A DNA stretch of 53,327 nucleotides, from contig JASJBE010000019.1 in NCBI GenBank assembly GCA_030066655.1, positions 1 to 53,327 on the forward strand, in the 5' to 3' direction. Made by a program: the position numbers and the translations under genes. Below, piece by piece: positions 31,723-43,551 of the stretch (its first letter is position 1; every line of letters starts with the position of its first letter). The notes beneath the pieces are model-generated. The model was not told where the DNA came from. It did not search any database and worked only from the letters and a program-made list of their open reading frames with translations. Source of the stretch: Woeseiaceae bacterium (GTDB lineage: Bacteria; Pseudomonadota; Gammaproteobacteria; Steroidobacterales; Woeseiaceae).

Positions 31723-34242
31723 CTAGTTGAAGTCCTTGCGGAACGTGACGCCCCACGTCCGCGGCTCCAGCGGGTAGGCATTCTGCTTACCGTCCTGGAT
31801 GGGCACGTCAAACACCGTCTCGTAAAAGTTCTCGTCGGTCAGGTTGCGTACCCAGATGGCAAGCTGCGCATTCCAGGCATCGAAGTCCATACCGGCACGC
31901 AGGTTGACGAAGTCAAACGACGGACGGAGCTTCAACGGGTCGTTGTTGCCGTCGGTCATCGTGTCCGAGTAATGAATGTACTCGAGCTTCGTGAACATGC
32001 CGGTCGTCGAACTTAGCTCAAAGTAGCGTTCCAGCCCGAGGTAGAACGAATGTTCCGGGTTGGACGGTACACGTCCGCCGCTGCGGTCGCAGACCGGGAT
32101 GGCCGGATCGGTCTGACCCGGGTCCGGGACACCAGTCTGGAACGGTGTAGCTACCCAGCACGTGCCGTTCTCGAAGTTCTCGAAGTCAGCCGTGTTGTAG
32201 GCATAAGACATCTGGACATCCCAATCGACGGTCGGCTTCCACCAGGCTTCGATCTCGATTCCCTGGGTGTCAGCATCACCGGCGTTCTGCAGGTTAAAGC
32301 CGTTGCCCGAGAAGGCGCTGGTCTGTAGGTCTTCTACCTGCGTGTCGTGGACGGCCACGTTGACGATCATCCTGGCGTCCGGAATCTCCGTCTTCAGGCC
32401 GATCTCGATCGCGGTCGACGTCTCAGCCTGGAAGATCTGGTTGAAGAACGGATCGATACGGTCCGTGTTGGTGCCGCCGGACTTGTAGCCCGTGCCGTAG
32501 GACACGTACCACATCGTGATGTCGCTCGGCATGTAGGACAGCTTGATCGTGCCGGTCACCTGGTCGTCGTCCAGAATATCGACGCCGCTGGCCTGCGGTG
32601 CCAGCGCCGGCTGCAGGTAGAAACCCCAGCTCGGCACGTAGAACGGCCCGAACGCGCCGAGAATCGTCGGCTGGTTGGCCGGGTCGGTCGGATCCAGCGC
32701 ACCCGGTGCTGCCGGGTCGGCCTGCCAGATGCCGATGCCGGTCAGCACACCAAGGGCTGCCACAACATCGGGGGCGGGACCCAGTGGACTGTTAAGGAAG
32801 GTGGAGTTCAGTGTCTTCTCTTCGTCCGTGTAGCGAGCGCCCGCCGTCAGGATCCAGTTATCGCCAAGGGCGAAGTCGGCCTGCGCGAATACCGCATAGC
32901 TCTCGTGTTCCTGCCGCATGTCGTCCGTTGCGAAGGAACCGTCCGGGAAGGAGTCAGCAACCAGCGGCAACGCACCGGCAGTCGCCGCGCTGACCGCATT
33001 GATGCCGTCAATCAGGTCTGTCAGCGGGATGTTGAGTACCGCGCTGGTGTTGGCGAGGCCGGTCAACGTTGAAACGTTGTCCAGGTCCTGCTGGAAGTAG
33101 TAAGCGCCGACGACGTAGTTGTTGCCTTCACCGAACGTGCCGTCGAGACGAAACTCCTGCGAGAACGAGCTCTGCTCGGAGAGGTTTTCGTCGGTCAGGA
33201 TCTGCGCGGCGCTGAAGTCGGCGTCGATCACGTCGGTGCTGTCGAAAGAGCGCGCGGCGCTGATCGACGTGAATCTCGCATTCTCGAATTGGTAATTCAG
33301 TTCGAGTGACACGCCGGAATCCTCATTGGTCGAACGCGGCAGGCTGTTCAGCGCCATGACGTTGTCTTCGAAGCGATCCGCCGTGACGACGGGCACGCCA
33401 AGACCGAACTGCAACAGGGCGTCAGAACCCGGGTTACCCTCGAAGTCCTGGAAGTTATTCAGGCGCGTTACGGCGGCACAGCAGACTTCATCGATTTCAG
33501 CCGTATCCCAGATCAGGCGCGCCGTCAGGTCGTCGTTGGGCGTCCACAGGAACTGCACTCGGCCACCGATGCGATCGCGATCGTTGATCAGATCGTCGCC
33601 GATGCCGATCACATCCACATAGCCATCGCGCTGGCCCGAGAAACCCGTAACGCGCATGGCCAGAACTTTGTCGATCAGCGAGAAATTCATCGCTGCCGAA
33701 ATATTCGCGAGCCCCAGGTTTCCGGCTGTCGCCTCGAAGAATCCGTCCTGCTCGTGATCCGGAGTGACGGTCCGAATGTTCAACGCGCCTGACGGCGTGT
33801 TCTTACCGAAAAGCGTGCCCTGCGGGCCTCGCAGTACCTCAACGGCCTCGATATCAACGAGGTTGTTGATGATAGCGCTCTGCCGCGATCGATAGACGCC
33901 GTCGATGTAGATACCGACGGACGACTCGAGGCCGAAGTTCTGCGCACTGGTGCCGATGCCACGAATCGAGAAGCTCGACGTCGTCGAGTTCTGGCTCTGG
34001 CTGGAAACCAGTGACGGCGAGATCGTCGCGAGATCACGCATGTCTTTGATGGCAGAATCCTGCAGGATCTGGGCGCTGTAAGCCGTCACCGCAATAGGAA
34101 CTTCCTGCAGGGGCTGCTCGCGCTTCTGAGACGTGACGACGATCTCTTCGAAGATATCGTCCTGTGCGACCGCAACGGTGAATGGTGCGGCCACGGCTGC
34201 GGCAAGCAGCACACTCGCACAACGGCGGATGGTCTGTTTCAT
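31723..34242 (-). CDS. TonB-dependent receptor
   Basis: Outer-membrane, energy-dependent importer. The 839-residue protein has a signal peptide (about 1-26), a TonB-box-like EEIVVTSQKREQPLQEVP, a plug domain with SIRGIGTSAQNFGLE and VEVLRGPQGTLFGKNTPSGAL, and a 22-strand barrel ending in Phe-Asn (VTFRKDFN), close to the usual aromatic end. The family cannot tell the substrate; the sequence resembles the broad group of CirA/FecA-like receptors common in marine Gammaproteobacteria. I chose the ATG at 34242 because it starts the signal peptide and follows GAAGGGGG; the frame is open to 34494 without a signal. The neighbouring TPR lipoprotein may work with it. Confidence 0.94.
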   Translation of the reverse strand: MKQTIRRCASVLLAAAVAAPFTVAVAQDDIFEEIVVTSQKREQPLQEVPIAVTAYSAQILQDSAIKDMRDLATISPSLVSSQSQNSTTSSFSIRGIGTSAQNFGLESSVGIYIDGVYRSRQSAIINNLVDIEAVEVLRGPQGTLFGKNTPSGALNIRTVTPDHEQDGFFEATAGNLGLANISAAMNFSLIDKVLAMRVTGFSGQRDGYVDVIGIGDDLINDRDRIGGRVQFLWTPNDDLTARLIWDTAEIDEVCCAAVTRLNNFQDFEGNPGSDALLQFGLGVPVVTADRFEDNVMALNSLPRSTNEDSGVSLELNYQFENARFTSISAARSFDSTDVIDADFSAAQILTDENLSEQSSFSQEFRLDGTFGEGNNYVVGAYYFQQDLDNVSTLTGLANTSAVLNIPLTDLIDGINAVSAATAGALPLVADSFPDGSFATDDMRQEHESYAVFAQADFALGDNWILTAGARYTDEEKTLNSTFLNSPLGPAPDVVAALGVLTGIGIWQADPAAPGALDPTDPANQPTILGAFGPFYVPSWGFYLQPALAPQASGVDILDDDQVTGTIKLSYMPSDITMWYVSYGTGYKSGGTNTDRIDPFFNQIFQAETSTAIEIGLKTEIPDARMIVNVAVHDTQVEDLQTSAFSGNGFNLQNAGDADTQGIEIEAWWKPTVDWDVQMSYAYNTADFENFENGTCWVATPFQTGVPDPGQTDPAIPVCDRSGGRVPSNPEHSFYLGLERYFELSSTTGMFTKLEYIHYSDTMTDGNNDPLKLRPSFDFVNLRAGMDFDAWNAQLAIWVRNLTDENFYETVFDVPIQDGKQNAYPLEPRTWGVTFRKDFN

Positions 34243-34330
34243 GGAACCCCCTTCGGGTGTTTGCCAGAGTCTTTGAAACTGTATCGCGATGCCGTCGGCC
34301 CAAACGAAGACGACTTTCCGATACCTGAAA

Positions 34331-34360
34331 AGTGTAGGCCATACACGGACATATAGCCAA
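34331..34360 (-). promoter_or_regulatory. Candidate promoter for the TonB receptor
   Basis: On the minus strand TTGGCT (34360-34355) and TACACT (34336-34331) are separated by 18 bases, with a leader of about 85 bases to the ATG. Confidence 0.35.
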
Positions 34361-34739
34361 ACCTTCGCAAGGAAGCTTAACAGTTTGACGAGATTTGGCG
34401 AGCCGTAATCCGCGACAATCGCTGCGACGCCGGGCGGATCGGCCTCGCATTTGGCGCGTGAACATCGGATCGTGGCTTTCAATACGCGGTGCACGACCGG
34501 TTACCCATCCGTGAAACGTGGAAATGATGCGTTTTTTCAGTGATTTACAGCGTGCGACCGCGTGTCAGAACGGGGCATCGGACCGAACAGACGATTTCGG
34601 GTGACAGTTCACTAGCCAATGAAGGCACCCGTCCGGGGAGCGGAGTGACAGCCGAGAGCGCGTTCCCCGCTGCCCCAGACCGTGATTATGTAAGCGAAAT
34701 ACGCGGCGTAGTGCCGACCACGAAAGTAATCCGCCGCCC
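34361..34739. other. Gene-free gap between TonB receptor and TPR lipoprotein
   Basis: No convincing gene is seen here on either strand; short open frames lack ribosome-binding sites and recognisable features. An inverted repeat (34635-34643 with 34667-34676, one bulged base, no T-run) lies about 65 bases past the TPR gene stop and may help end its transcript. Confidence 0.4.
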
Positions 34740-36251
34740 TTATTCGGGGGCAGCCTCCTGCTCGCCAATGGCCTCGATCATGGCCAGCGCCTGCTTGCGA
34801 AAATACGGCAGGCTCGGCGACAGCGTGTTCCGGTAGGCGGCGATATGCGCATGTTTGCGCGCGGCCTCGAGATCGCCGGCACCCTGGTAGGCGACCGCCG
34901 TGAAGTAGTGGACGACGGGTGACAGCGGGTTCGCGAGAATCAGGCGATCGATCGCTTTCTCGTAGTCCTCCTGCACCAGCGCAGCGTAGCCCTCTAGCTC
35001 GTGGATTCGCTGCCGCTCTCGCGCATTGCCGCCCGAACTCGCTTCCGAGCGATAACGCGCGACGAATTCTGCCGCTCGCATCGACCAACCGGACTGCAGG
35101 GCCGCAAGCGTCGCACGGTACAGGAACAGGCGCCTTGCCTCTGCCTTCACGGGCGGCTGCAGGTCCGACGCGAGCCGTCGCTTGCGTGCCGACTCGTACA
35201 GCGTCATCGCCGCGTCGGCGTCACCCTGCAACAGCAGGATATCGGCGGCGAGTTCCTCTGCGTCGGCGACGACCAGAGCGTCCTCAACAATGTTGCCCTC
35301 CTCGGCCAGTTTGTCGATAGCCTTGAGCGCCGCCTCGTGATCGTCATTGTGAAGATGTGCGCCCACCAGTCGATAGGTCGCCCACTGGCGCTCATGCAGG
35401 TTGCGCGACTGCTCGAGCATCTGGCGCCCCAACTCAACGGCCCGAGCCGGGCGACCTCGAAGCGCTTCGTTGATCGCAATACCGGCAAGCGACGGATAAA
35501 AGTCCGGATCGATTTCCAGCGACTTCCGGTAGTTTGCGATCGATTCCTCGTAGTCTCCGGCCTCCATCAATAACTCGGCGTAGGAATCGTACGGGTTGGG
35601 CTCATCAGGCACGAGTTCGATATAGCGCTTGAACGCCTGCCGCGCCGAGTCAAAGTCATTGAGTCCGCGGTGGGCGTAGCCAAGCATGTTGTAGGCAGGG
35701 GCGTACTCGGTATTCAGTTCGATGGCGTGACCGAAATGCTCGACGGCCAGTTCGAACTGCTGCTCGATCAGGTGATGGTTACCGAGGCGCATGTGCGCCG
35801 TTTCATCGGCCGGGTACAGGGCGACCAGCTTTCGCAGAATCGCGAGCTGCGAGTCGGCATCGCCGTTCGTCGCCGCGCGGAACGCCTTGATCACGAGCTG
35901 TTCGCCGAGACTGACCTGGTCGACAACGCGCTCGGCATTCTCGAGGCTCGTGAAGAATTCCTCGGCCGATACCGCCGTGCGTGCCTTCAGCAAGTGAGCC
36001 AACGCGAAATCGGGATCCTTCGACAGGGCCTCATCGAGCCTTTCTCGCGCCTCATTGGCGTGCAGCGAATCCATCAACTCGACGGCCTGTTCGTAGGCGG
36101 CCCGGGCATCGAAGGAAGTCGTCGTAACGGGGATCCGATCGGTCTCCGTTACCGAACTGTCGGGGGCTGCCGGTAACCGGTCCGAGTCACCGCAGCCGGC
36201 AAGCAGCAACAACGCTGCGAGCAGTCCAATTTTTTTCTCAGCCTTGAACAA
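34740..36251 (-). CDS. TPR-repeat lipoprotein
   Basis: Secreted tetratricopeptide-repeat protein of 503 residues. The N-terminus carries a lipoprotein signal with LAGC (Cys20), so it is probably anchored to a membrane facing the periplasm. TPR-like helical pairs run through most of the protein; clear ones are YPADETAHMRLGNHHLIEQQ, FGHAIELNTEYAPAYNMLGY, FKRYIELVPDEPNPYDSYAE and YRKSLEIDPDFYPSLAGIAI. No enzymatic domain is visible. It lies between the GST gene and the TonB receptor on the same strand, 59 bp after the GST. Likely a scaffold; partner unknown. Confidence 0.88.
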   Translation of the reverse strand: MFKAEKKIGLLAALLLLAGCGDSDRLPAAPDSSVTETDRIPVTTTSFDARAAYEQAVELMDSLHANEARERLDEALSKDPDFALAHLLKARTAVSAEEFFTSLENAERVVDQVSLGEQLVIKAFRAATNGDADSQLAILRKLVALYPADETAHMRLGNHHLIEQQFELAVEHFGHAIELNTEYAPAYNMLGYAHRGLNDFDSARQAFKRYIELVPDEPNPYDSYAELLMEAGDYEESIANYRKSLEIDPDFYPSLAGIAINEALRGRPARAVELGRQMLEQSRNLHERQWATYRLVGAHLHNDDHEAALKAIDKLAEEGNIVEDALVVADAEELAADILLLQGDADAAMTLYESARKRRLASDLQPPVKAEARRLFLYRATLAALQSGWSMRAAEFVARYRSEASSGGNARERQRIHELEGYAALVQEDYEKAIDRLILANPLSPVVHYFTAVAYQGAGDLEAARKHAHIAAYRNTLSPSLPYFRKQALAMIEAIGEQEAAPE

Positions 36252-36310
36252 GGGATTCCGCCATTAGCTCAGTCCACGCCAGCATTTGGCCAAAAAACTG
36301 CGAATAAGTT

Positions 36311-36985
36311 CTACGCGAAACTCGGTATCGAGGCCGGACCGCCGGCCGACATCGCGCGCTGGTAAGCCTCCCGAGCCCGGATACGGGCCAGGAAGTCACT
36401 GATATTCGGATACTCGTTCGCGACGTCGGTTCGGACCTCCGCCGCTTCGAGGCAGTAACTCATCTGTATATCGGCCGCCGTGAAGCGATCGCCGCAAAAC
36501 CAGCCGCCTGCCGACAGCGATGCCTCGATGAAGCCCAGGTGCCTGTCCAGGTTCGCGTTCAGGAAGCCTGAGCGAACCTTGCCGGCGATACCTTTGGCGA
36601 TCGGCTTCACGAAAAATGGCATCGGCGCCGTCTCGATTCGATTCAGGATCAACGAGATGATCATCAACGGCATGAATGAGCCCTCGGCGTAGTGCAGCCA
36701 GTAGTTCAGCGCGCGCCTGCCAGGCTCATCGGCGGGCTGGAGCCGACCGTCGTCATACTTGTCGAGCAGGTACTCGATGATCGCGCCGGATTCGGCAACG
36801 GTCACATCGTAGTCAGTCAGTACCGGCGACTTGCCCAGCGGGTGAACCTCCTGCAGCTCCGGCGGCGCCAGCATCGTCTCCGAGTCGCGCTGGTAGCGCT
36901 TCACTTCATAGTCGACGCCGAGTTCCTCCAGCAGCCAGATGGGGCGCTGGGAGCGGGAGTAGTCAAGGTGATGGATCGTGATCAT
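36311..36985 (-). CDS. Glutathione S-transferase family protein
   Basis: Cytoplasmic GST of 224 residues. The N-terminal thioredoxin-like domain has SRSQRPIWLLEELGVDYE, the cis-Pro in LGKSPVLTDYD, and the glutathione-binding AESGAIIEYLLDKY. The C-terminal helical domain contains FTAADIQMSYCLEAAE, the usual Asp-containing N-capping motif. Ser11 or Ser13 could activate glutathione. It starts eight bases after the aldo/keto-reductase-like gene, so it belongs to the same operon as that gene and the prolyl oligopeptidase. Substrate cannot be predicted. Confidence 0.92.
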   Translation of the reverse strand: MITIHHLDYSRSQRPIWLLEELGVDYEVKRYQRDSETMLAPPELQEVHPLGKSPVLTDYDVTVAESGAIIEYLLDKYDDGRLQPADEPGRRALNYWLHYAEGSFMPLMIISLILNRIETAPMPFFVKPIAKGIAGKVRSGFLNANLDRHLGFIEASLSAGGWFCGDRFTAADIQMSYCLEAAEVRTDVANEYPNISDFLARIRAREAYQRAMSAGGPASIPSFA

Positions 36986-36992
36986 GGCAGGC

Positions 36993-37868
36993 TCACGTCA
37001 GTGACAGCAGGTGCTCGCGCATGCGCCGTCGCATCTTCTCGTCTGGCAGGCGGCCGAGGCCGGCGCGAAGGTTGTCGATCGCATGTATCGGGTTTTCCGT
37101 TTCTGTCAGCACGCAGCTGACGGTCGGATGCGACAGGATGTATTTCAATGAAAACTGGGCCCAGGACTCACAGTCGAACTCGCCGGCCCACTCCGGCAAG
37201 GTCTTGCCTCGAACCACGCCGAAATAACGCCCGTTGATAAACGGCCGGTTGATCATGACGGCAATCCCCTGGTCCAGCGCTGTCGGCAGCACGCGCTCGG
37301 CGGCCTCGGGCTCCAGCATCGAATAATTGACCTGCAGCACGTCGAGCGTGCCGGTCTTCATCAGGTTGATCATCGTGTCGTAGTAGTCGCTGGTGTGCCT
37401 TGCCGTGCCGATGAACTTGGTCAGGCCCGCTTCCTTGAAGCCCTGCATGACGCCCCAGTGCTCGTCGACCTGGTCGGTAAAGCAATTCATCAACGTCATC
37501 GAGCCTGAGTCTCCCGCGAGCCGGGCTACGTCCAGCTTCGCTATCTCCGGCTTCTCGAGGTCGAAGTAGGCGCCCAGCAGAACGTCGCCAAACTCCAGGC
37601 GCCGGGCTGCCTCGGCCGCAACGTAGCGACTGTCGCCGATGCAGTCGATGTAGCGGCCGCCGAATTGCATCAGTCGTTCAATGACCTCCATGCTCGCTTC
37701 GACGTCACCGCGGCGGAACGCATTTGAGTTGCCGAGGCCGATCACCGGCAGCTGCTCGCTGGTGCCCGGAATGGTCCTCGACGCAATCGTCTCTGCGAAC
37801 GCCGGTTTCGCCAGCGTCGCAAGGCAAGCCGCCCCCGTGAGCCTCAGGAATTCACGGCGCTGCATCAT
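36993..37868 (-). CDS. Tat-exported aldo/keto-reductase-like protein
   Basis: Aldo/keto reductase superfamily barrel of 291 residues with a twin-arginine signal (MMQRREFLRLTGAACLATLA). The N-terminal half follows the AKR plan, with YIDCIGDSRYVAAEAARRLE where the family has IDTA..YG..E. The usual catalytic Lys region reads DVLLGAYFDLE, and the usual catalytic His region reads SMTLMNCFTDQ, so by position neither Lys nor His is present. It may be catalytically inactive or have a different chemistry. The ATG at 37868 overlaps the stop of the prolyl oligopeptidase gene by four bases. Confidence 0.83.
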   Translation of the reverse strand: MMQRREFLRLTGAACLATLAKPAFAETIASRTIPGTSEQLPVIGLGNSNAFRRGDVEASMEVIERLMQFGGRYIDCIGDSRYVAAEAARRLEFGDVLLGAYFDLEKPEIAKLDVARLAGDSGSMTLMNCFTDQVDEHWGVMQGFKEAGLTKFIGTARHTSDYYDTMINLMKTGTLDVLQVNYSMLEPEAAERVLPTALDQGIAVMINRPFINGRYFGVVRGKTLPEWAGEFDCESWAQFSLKYILSHPTVSCVLTETENPIHAIDNLRAGLGRLPDEKMRRRMREHLLSLT

Positions 37869-39994
37869 GACTCGGGCGGCGACCCTTCGCCCAGCTGATA
37901 CCACAGGTAGCTGTAGATCAGCGCCTCGTTCCTCGCCGCCTGCGTGAAGTCGGATGCGCCCGCGTGACCACCGACCATGTTCTCGAAGTAAAACAGGTCA
38001 TGTCCCATCTCCTTCATACGGGCGACCATTTTTCTCGCATGGGCAGGATGGACTCGGTCGTCGCGGGTCGACGTCGTGAAAAACGCCTTCGGGTAGTCGG
38101 CGTCCGGATCGATGTTGTGATATGGCGAGTACTCCTTGATGAACTTCCAGTCGTCGGTATCCGGATCACCGTATTCACCCATCCACGAGGCGCCGGCCAG
38201 CATCTTGTTGAATCGCTTCATATCCAGCAATGGCACCTGGACGACCACGCCATTCCACAGGTCAGGGCGCTGCGTCAGCATGACACCGGTCAACAGCCCG
38301 CCATTCGAACCGCCACGAATGCCTAAGTGTTGCGGCGTCGAGATGCCGCGCTCGATGACGTCCTCGGCGACGGCGATAAAGTCGTCAAAGGCATTCTGGC
38401 GTTTCTCCTTCAATGCCGCCTGGTGCCAGGCCGGACCGTACTCACCGCCACCGCGAATGTTCGCAAGGACATAGGCGCCGCCACGCTCGAGCCAGCTGTG
38501 GCCCAGCGTTGTGCTGTAGAACGGATTGCGGCTCACCTGGAAACCGCCGTAGGCGCCGATCAACGTCGGCGTCTTGCCGTTCGCTTTGAAGTCCTTCGGC
38601 ACGATGACGAAGTAAGGCACGCGCGTGCCGTCTTTACTCGTCGCAAAATACTGGTCGACCGTCATGCCGCTGGCATCGAAGAACTCGGGCAATGACTGCA
38701 GCGGAGTGATGGTCTCGCCGGCATCGTCAGAGACGTACAGCGTGTCGGGCTTTAAGAAACTCTCGTAGTAGAAAAAGAACAAATTGGAGTTGTCGTCGGC
38801 ACTGCTGAATGTGATGTTGCCGAAAGGCTCGACGTCGACCTGCTCGCCGACCCATTCGCCTTCGACGATGGACAAGCGCTCTACCTTGCTGACGACGTCT
38901 TCCATGATATTCAGCAACAGGTAGTCCCGAGTCGACGCAACGCCGCCCCGTTTCAGCGCCCTGGTCTCGGTGGGCTCGAAGAGCACGTCGAAGTCCCGTT
39001 CACCGCGCATGAAGTCGGCAAAGTCAATCGAGACGAGTGTGCCCTGCTCGTAGGTCGTGTCGCCCGGCGTCCAGTCCGACTTCAGGTCAACCAGCATCTG
39101 GCCGCGGAAGACGCCGTACAGCGACGCATCGTCGGGAATATCGATTTTTGAAAGCTCACCATCGACGTACAGAAAGCGCGTCGACGTGAAGGTGGTCAGG
39201 CTGCGATAGGCGATGTCGTAGGCATCGTCGAGGTCCCAGGTCCGGTAGATGCCGGCGGCAACGTCGGTCTGCTCACCGGCGAAGACTTCCTCGGCCTCCT
39301 CGATCGGTACGCCGCGCTTCCACAGTCTCGCCGTGCGGGCGTAGCCGGAATCCGTCATGGATCCGTCACCGAAGTCCGTACCGACGAACAGCGTGTCTTC
39401 ATCGACCCACGACACTCTCGACTTTGCCTCGACGAGGAAAAAGCCGTTCTCGACGAAGGCCGCAGTATCGGTGTCGAATTCACGAACGACGACCGCATCC
39501 GCACCTCCGCGCGACAGGCGAAGCAGGCACTTTTTATAGGCAGGTCTCATGCAGGTCGAGCCTTTCCAGACCCAGTCCTCGCCCTCGGCGTCGGCCAGCG
39601 CGTCGAGGTCCAGAACGACCTGCCAGTTGTCGCCACCGGCGACATAGTTTTCGACGCTCATTCGTCGCCAGACGCCGCGGACGTTGGTTGCGTCACGCCA
39701 GAAGTTGTAGACGAAGTCACCGCGAATCGTCGGTCCGGCGATGCGCTTGTCTGAATTATAGTTCTCGAGGTTTTGCGCCTTCAGCGGTTCGAACGTCGGC
39801 AGGGATTCGAGATAGGCCAGCGATTCGGCATTCTGCTCTTCCACCCAGTCAAGCGCATTTTCACCCTCGACCTCTTCGAGCCAGAGGTAGGGGTCGGCGT
39901 CGGTAGCAGACATGCCGTCAACCGCGTCTTCGTCAGTGTTGCTGCCGCACGCAGCGATCGCCAGGGTCAGGAAAAGCAGGCTGAAACGATGCAT
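37865..39994 (-). CDS. Prolyl oligopeptidase family (S9A) lipoprotein
   Basis: Serine peptidase that cleaves short peptides after proline. The 709-residue protein has a lipoprotein signal (MHRFSLLFLTLAIAACGS, Cys16), an N-terminal PYLWLEEVEGENALDWVEEQ that is typical of POP, a beta-propeller, and a C-terminal hydrolase domain with Ser563 in GGSNGG, the Asp in STRDDRVHP (about 645-646), and His677 in GGHAGAS. Activity is expected in the periplasm or at the cell surface. It starts a run of same-strand genes: POP, Tat AKR-like and GST, with overlap or small gaps. Confidence 0.95.
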   Translation of the reverse strand: MHRFSLLFLTLAIAACGSNTDEDAVDGMSATDADPYLWLEEVEGENALDWVEEQNAESLAYLESLPTFEPLKAQNLENYNSDKRIAGPTIRGDFVYNFWRDATNVRGVWRRMSVENYVAGGDNWQVVLDLDALADAEGEDWVWKGSTCMRPAYKKCLLRLSRGGADAVVVREFDTDTAAFVENGFFLVEAKSRVSWVDEDTLFVGTDFGDGSMTDSGYARTARLWKRGVPIEEAEEVFAGEQTDVAAGIYRTWDLDDAYDIAYRSLTTFTSTRFLYVDGELSKIDIPDDASLYGVFRGQMLVDLKSDWTPGDTTYEQGTLVSIDFADFMRGERDFDVLFEPTETRALKRGGVASTRDYLLLNIMEDVVSKVERLSIVEGEWVGEQVDVEPFGNITFSSADDNSNLFFFYYESFLKPDTLYVSDDAGETITPLQSLPEFFDASGMTVDQYFATSKDGTRVPYFVIVPKDFKANGKTPTLIGAYGGFQVSRNPFYSTTLGHSWLERGGAYVLANIRGGGEYGPAWHQAALKEKRQNAFDDFIAVAEDVIERGISTPQHLGIRGGSNGGLLTGVMLTQRPDLWNGVVVQVPLLDMKRFNKMLAGASWMGEYGDPDTDDWKFIKEYSPYHNIDPDADYPKAFFTTSTRDDRVHPAHARKMVARMKEMGHDLFYFENMVGGHAGASDFTQAARNEALIYSYLWYQLGEGSPPES

Positions 39995-40086
39995 CAGGGT
40001 ACCTCGGAGCTTCGAAAGCCGGTCAGGATAGCACCTCTGACGCTCCCGTCAGAATGGAAAGGCGAGCGAGGGAGGGGCCTGCCCTT

Positions 40087-40092
40087 TATAAT
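40087..40092 (+). promoter_or_regulatory. Candidate -10 box for icd
   Basis: A perfect TATAAT lies 57 bases before the icd ATG. The expected -35 position has no good match, so an activator may be used. AAGGT near 40140 serves as Shine-Dalgarno. Confidence 0.4.
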
Positions 40093-40145
40093 GCGCCGTC
40101 CCGAGCCCGTCCCAGGGCGCCGGAGAAGCAAGAAAAACAAGGTAA

Positions 40146-42383
<2,238 letters not shown>

Positions 42384-42458
42384 GGCATGGCAGTAGCAAA
42401 CATCGACCGCCAACGGGTCGACACACCGGTCCCTTGGGATCGCTAACGCCTGGGATTC

Positions 42459-43502
42459 ATGGATTCGGTCACGCAGATAGCCCTCGGCGCCGGTATTGCC
42501 GGCGCCTGTGCTCCAAAAGAACATCGGCGCAAGGCGCTGCTCGCCGGCGCTGCGCTGGGCACCCTGCCGGATCTGGACGTACTCATCGACTATGGCGATG
42601 CCGTCAGGAACTTCACCTATCACCGTGGATTCAGCCATTCTCTGTTCGTGTTGGCGCCATTTTCGATCGTGCTGTGGCTGGCGCTAAAGAAAATCTGGGC
42701 GCCGGTGCGGGAAGCGCCGCGACGGTGGCTCGCAGCCATATCGATCACGCTGTTGACGCATCCGTTGCTGGACGCTCATACCGCCTACGGCACCCAGCTG
42801 CTGTGGCCATTGCAAACGCCGCCGGTCAGCTGGTCGACACTGTTCATCATTGACCCGCTCTATACGCTGCCGCTGCTGGTTGGGGCAATCTATGCCGCGG
42901 TCCGGCCGCTGACGGTAAGGTCGGACACGCTGTTGCGCGCCGGACTTGCGCTGAGCAGCGTCTATCTCGCGTGGTCCTGGGCAGCCAAGCTGCACGTAGA
43001 GAACCTGGTGCAGGAGGCGATGGCGGAAAGCGGTCTCGGTTCAGCGCCGTTATTCTCGACACCGAGCCCGTTTAACACGTTGATGTGGCGTGTCGTCGTG
43101 CCGACCGATGACGGTTACCTCGAAGGCAACTACTCGCTGTATGCCGACAACGGTGAACTGAACCTGGTCCACTACCCTTTCGATCGTGAGCTGCTTGAAC
43201 GCTCGAACGACCTCTGGTCCGCTCGGCGGCTTCGGTGGTTCGCACAGGACTTCGTGCGCGCTGACCTGGTCGATGGCGAGCTGGTGCTGTCTGATCTGCG
43301 GATGGGACAGGCGCCAACTTACGTCTTCTCGCATGCAATTGCGCGCGACAACGGTTCGGGTTTTGAGCCGACGCCGACCCGGCTGATCCCGGCGAGCTTC
43401 GAAGCCAGGCAGCTGGGTGAGGTTTGGATTGCGATCTGGGAAGGCAATGCGCCGGCAGGCGGTATCGAGTTACGCGATCCGGCGATTAGCGCAGACGACT
43501 AG
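42459..43502 (+). CDS. Membrane-bound metal-dependent hydrolase (YdjM family)
   Basis: Inner-membrane protein of the YdjM/DUF457 family, annotated as metal-dependent hydrolases. The 347-residue protein begins MDSVTQIALGAGIAGA, then has LGTLPDLDVLIDY and HRGFSHSLFVLAPF with conserved Asp and His residues that could bind a metal, THPLLDAHTAYGTQLLWPL, and four to five hydrophobic segments in the first 190 residues. The C-terminal half is soluble and of unknown role. It follows icd by 75 bp on the same strand and is convergent with the oxidoreductase gene. Confidence 0.88.
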   Translation: MDSVTQIALGAGIAGACAPKEHRRKALLAGAALGTLPDLDVLIDYGDAVRNFTYHRGFSHSLFVLAPFSIVLWLALKKIWAPVREAPRRWLAAISITLLTHPLLDAHTAYGTQLLWPLQTPPVSWSTLFIIDPLYTLPLLVGAIYAAVRPLTVRSDTLLRAGLALSSVYLAWSWAAKLHVENLVQEAMAESGLGSAPLFSTPSPFNTLMWRVVVPTDDGYLEGNYSLYADNGELNLVHYPFDRELLERSNDLWSARRLRWFAQDFVRADLVDGELVLSDLRMGQAPTYVFSHAIARDNGSGFEPTPTRLIPASFEARQLGEVWIAIWEGNAPAGGIELRDPAISADD

Positions 43503-43551
43503 GGCCTGCTGATGCCGTCGGGTGAATCCTGTCACGCCCTAAATTACGTCA

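Noticed and set aside
34243-34494. Upstream extension of the TonB receptor frame
   Set aside because: It lacks a signal peptide, which begins at the ATG at 34242 behind a good ribosome-binding site.
34540-34836. Plus-strand open frame of 98 codons
   Set aside because: No ribosome-binding site, no recognisable feature, and its 3' part is antisense to the TPR gene.
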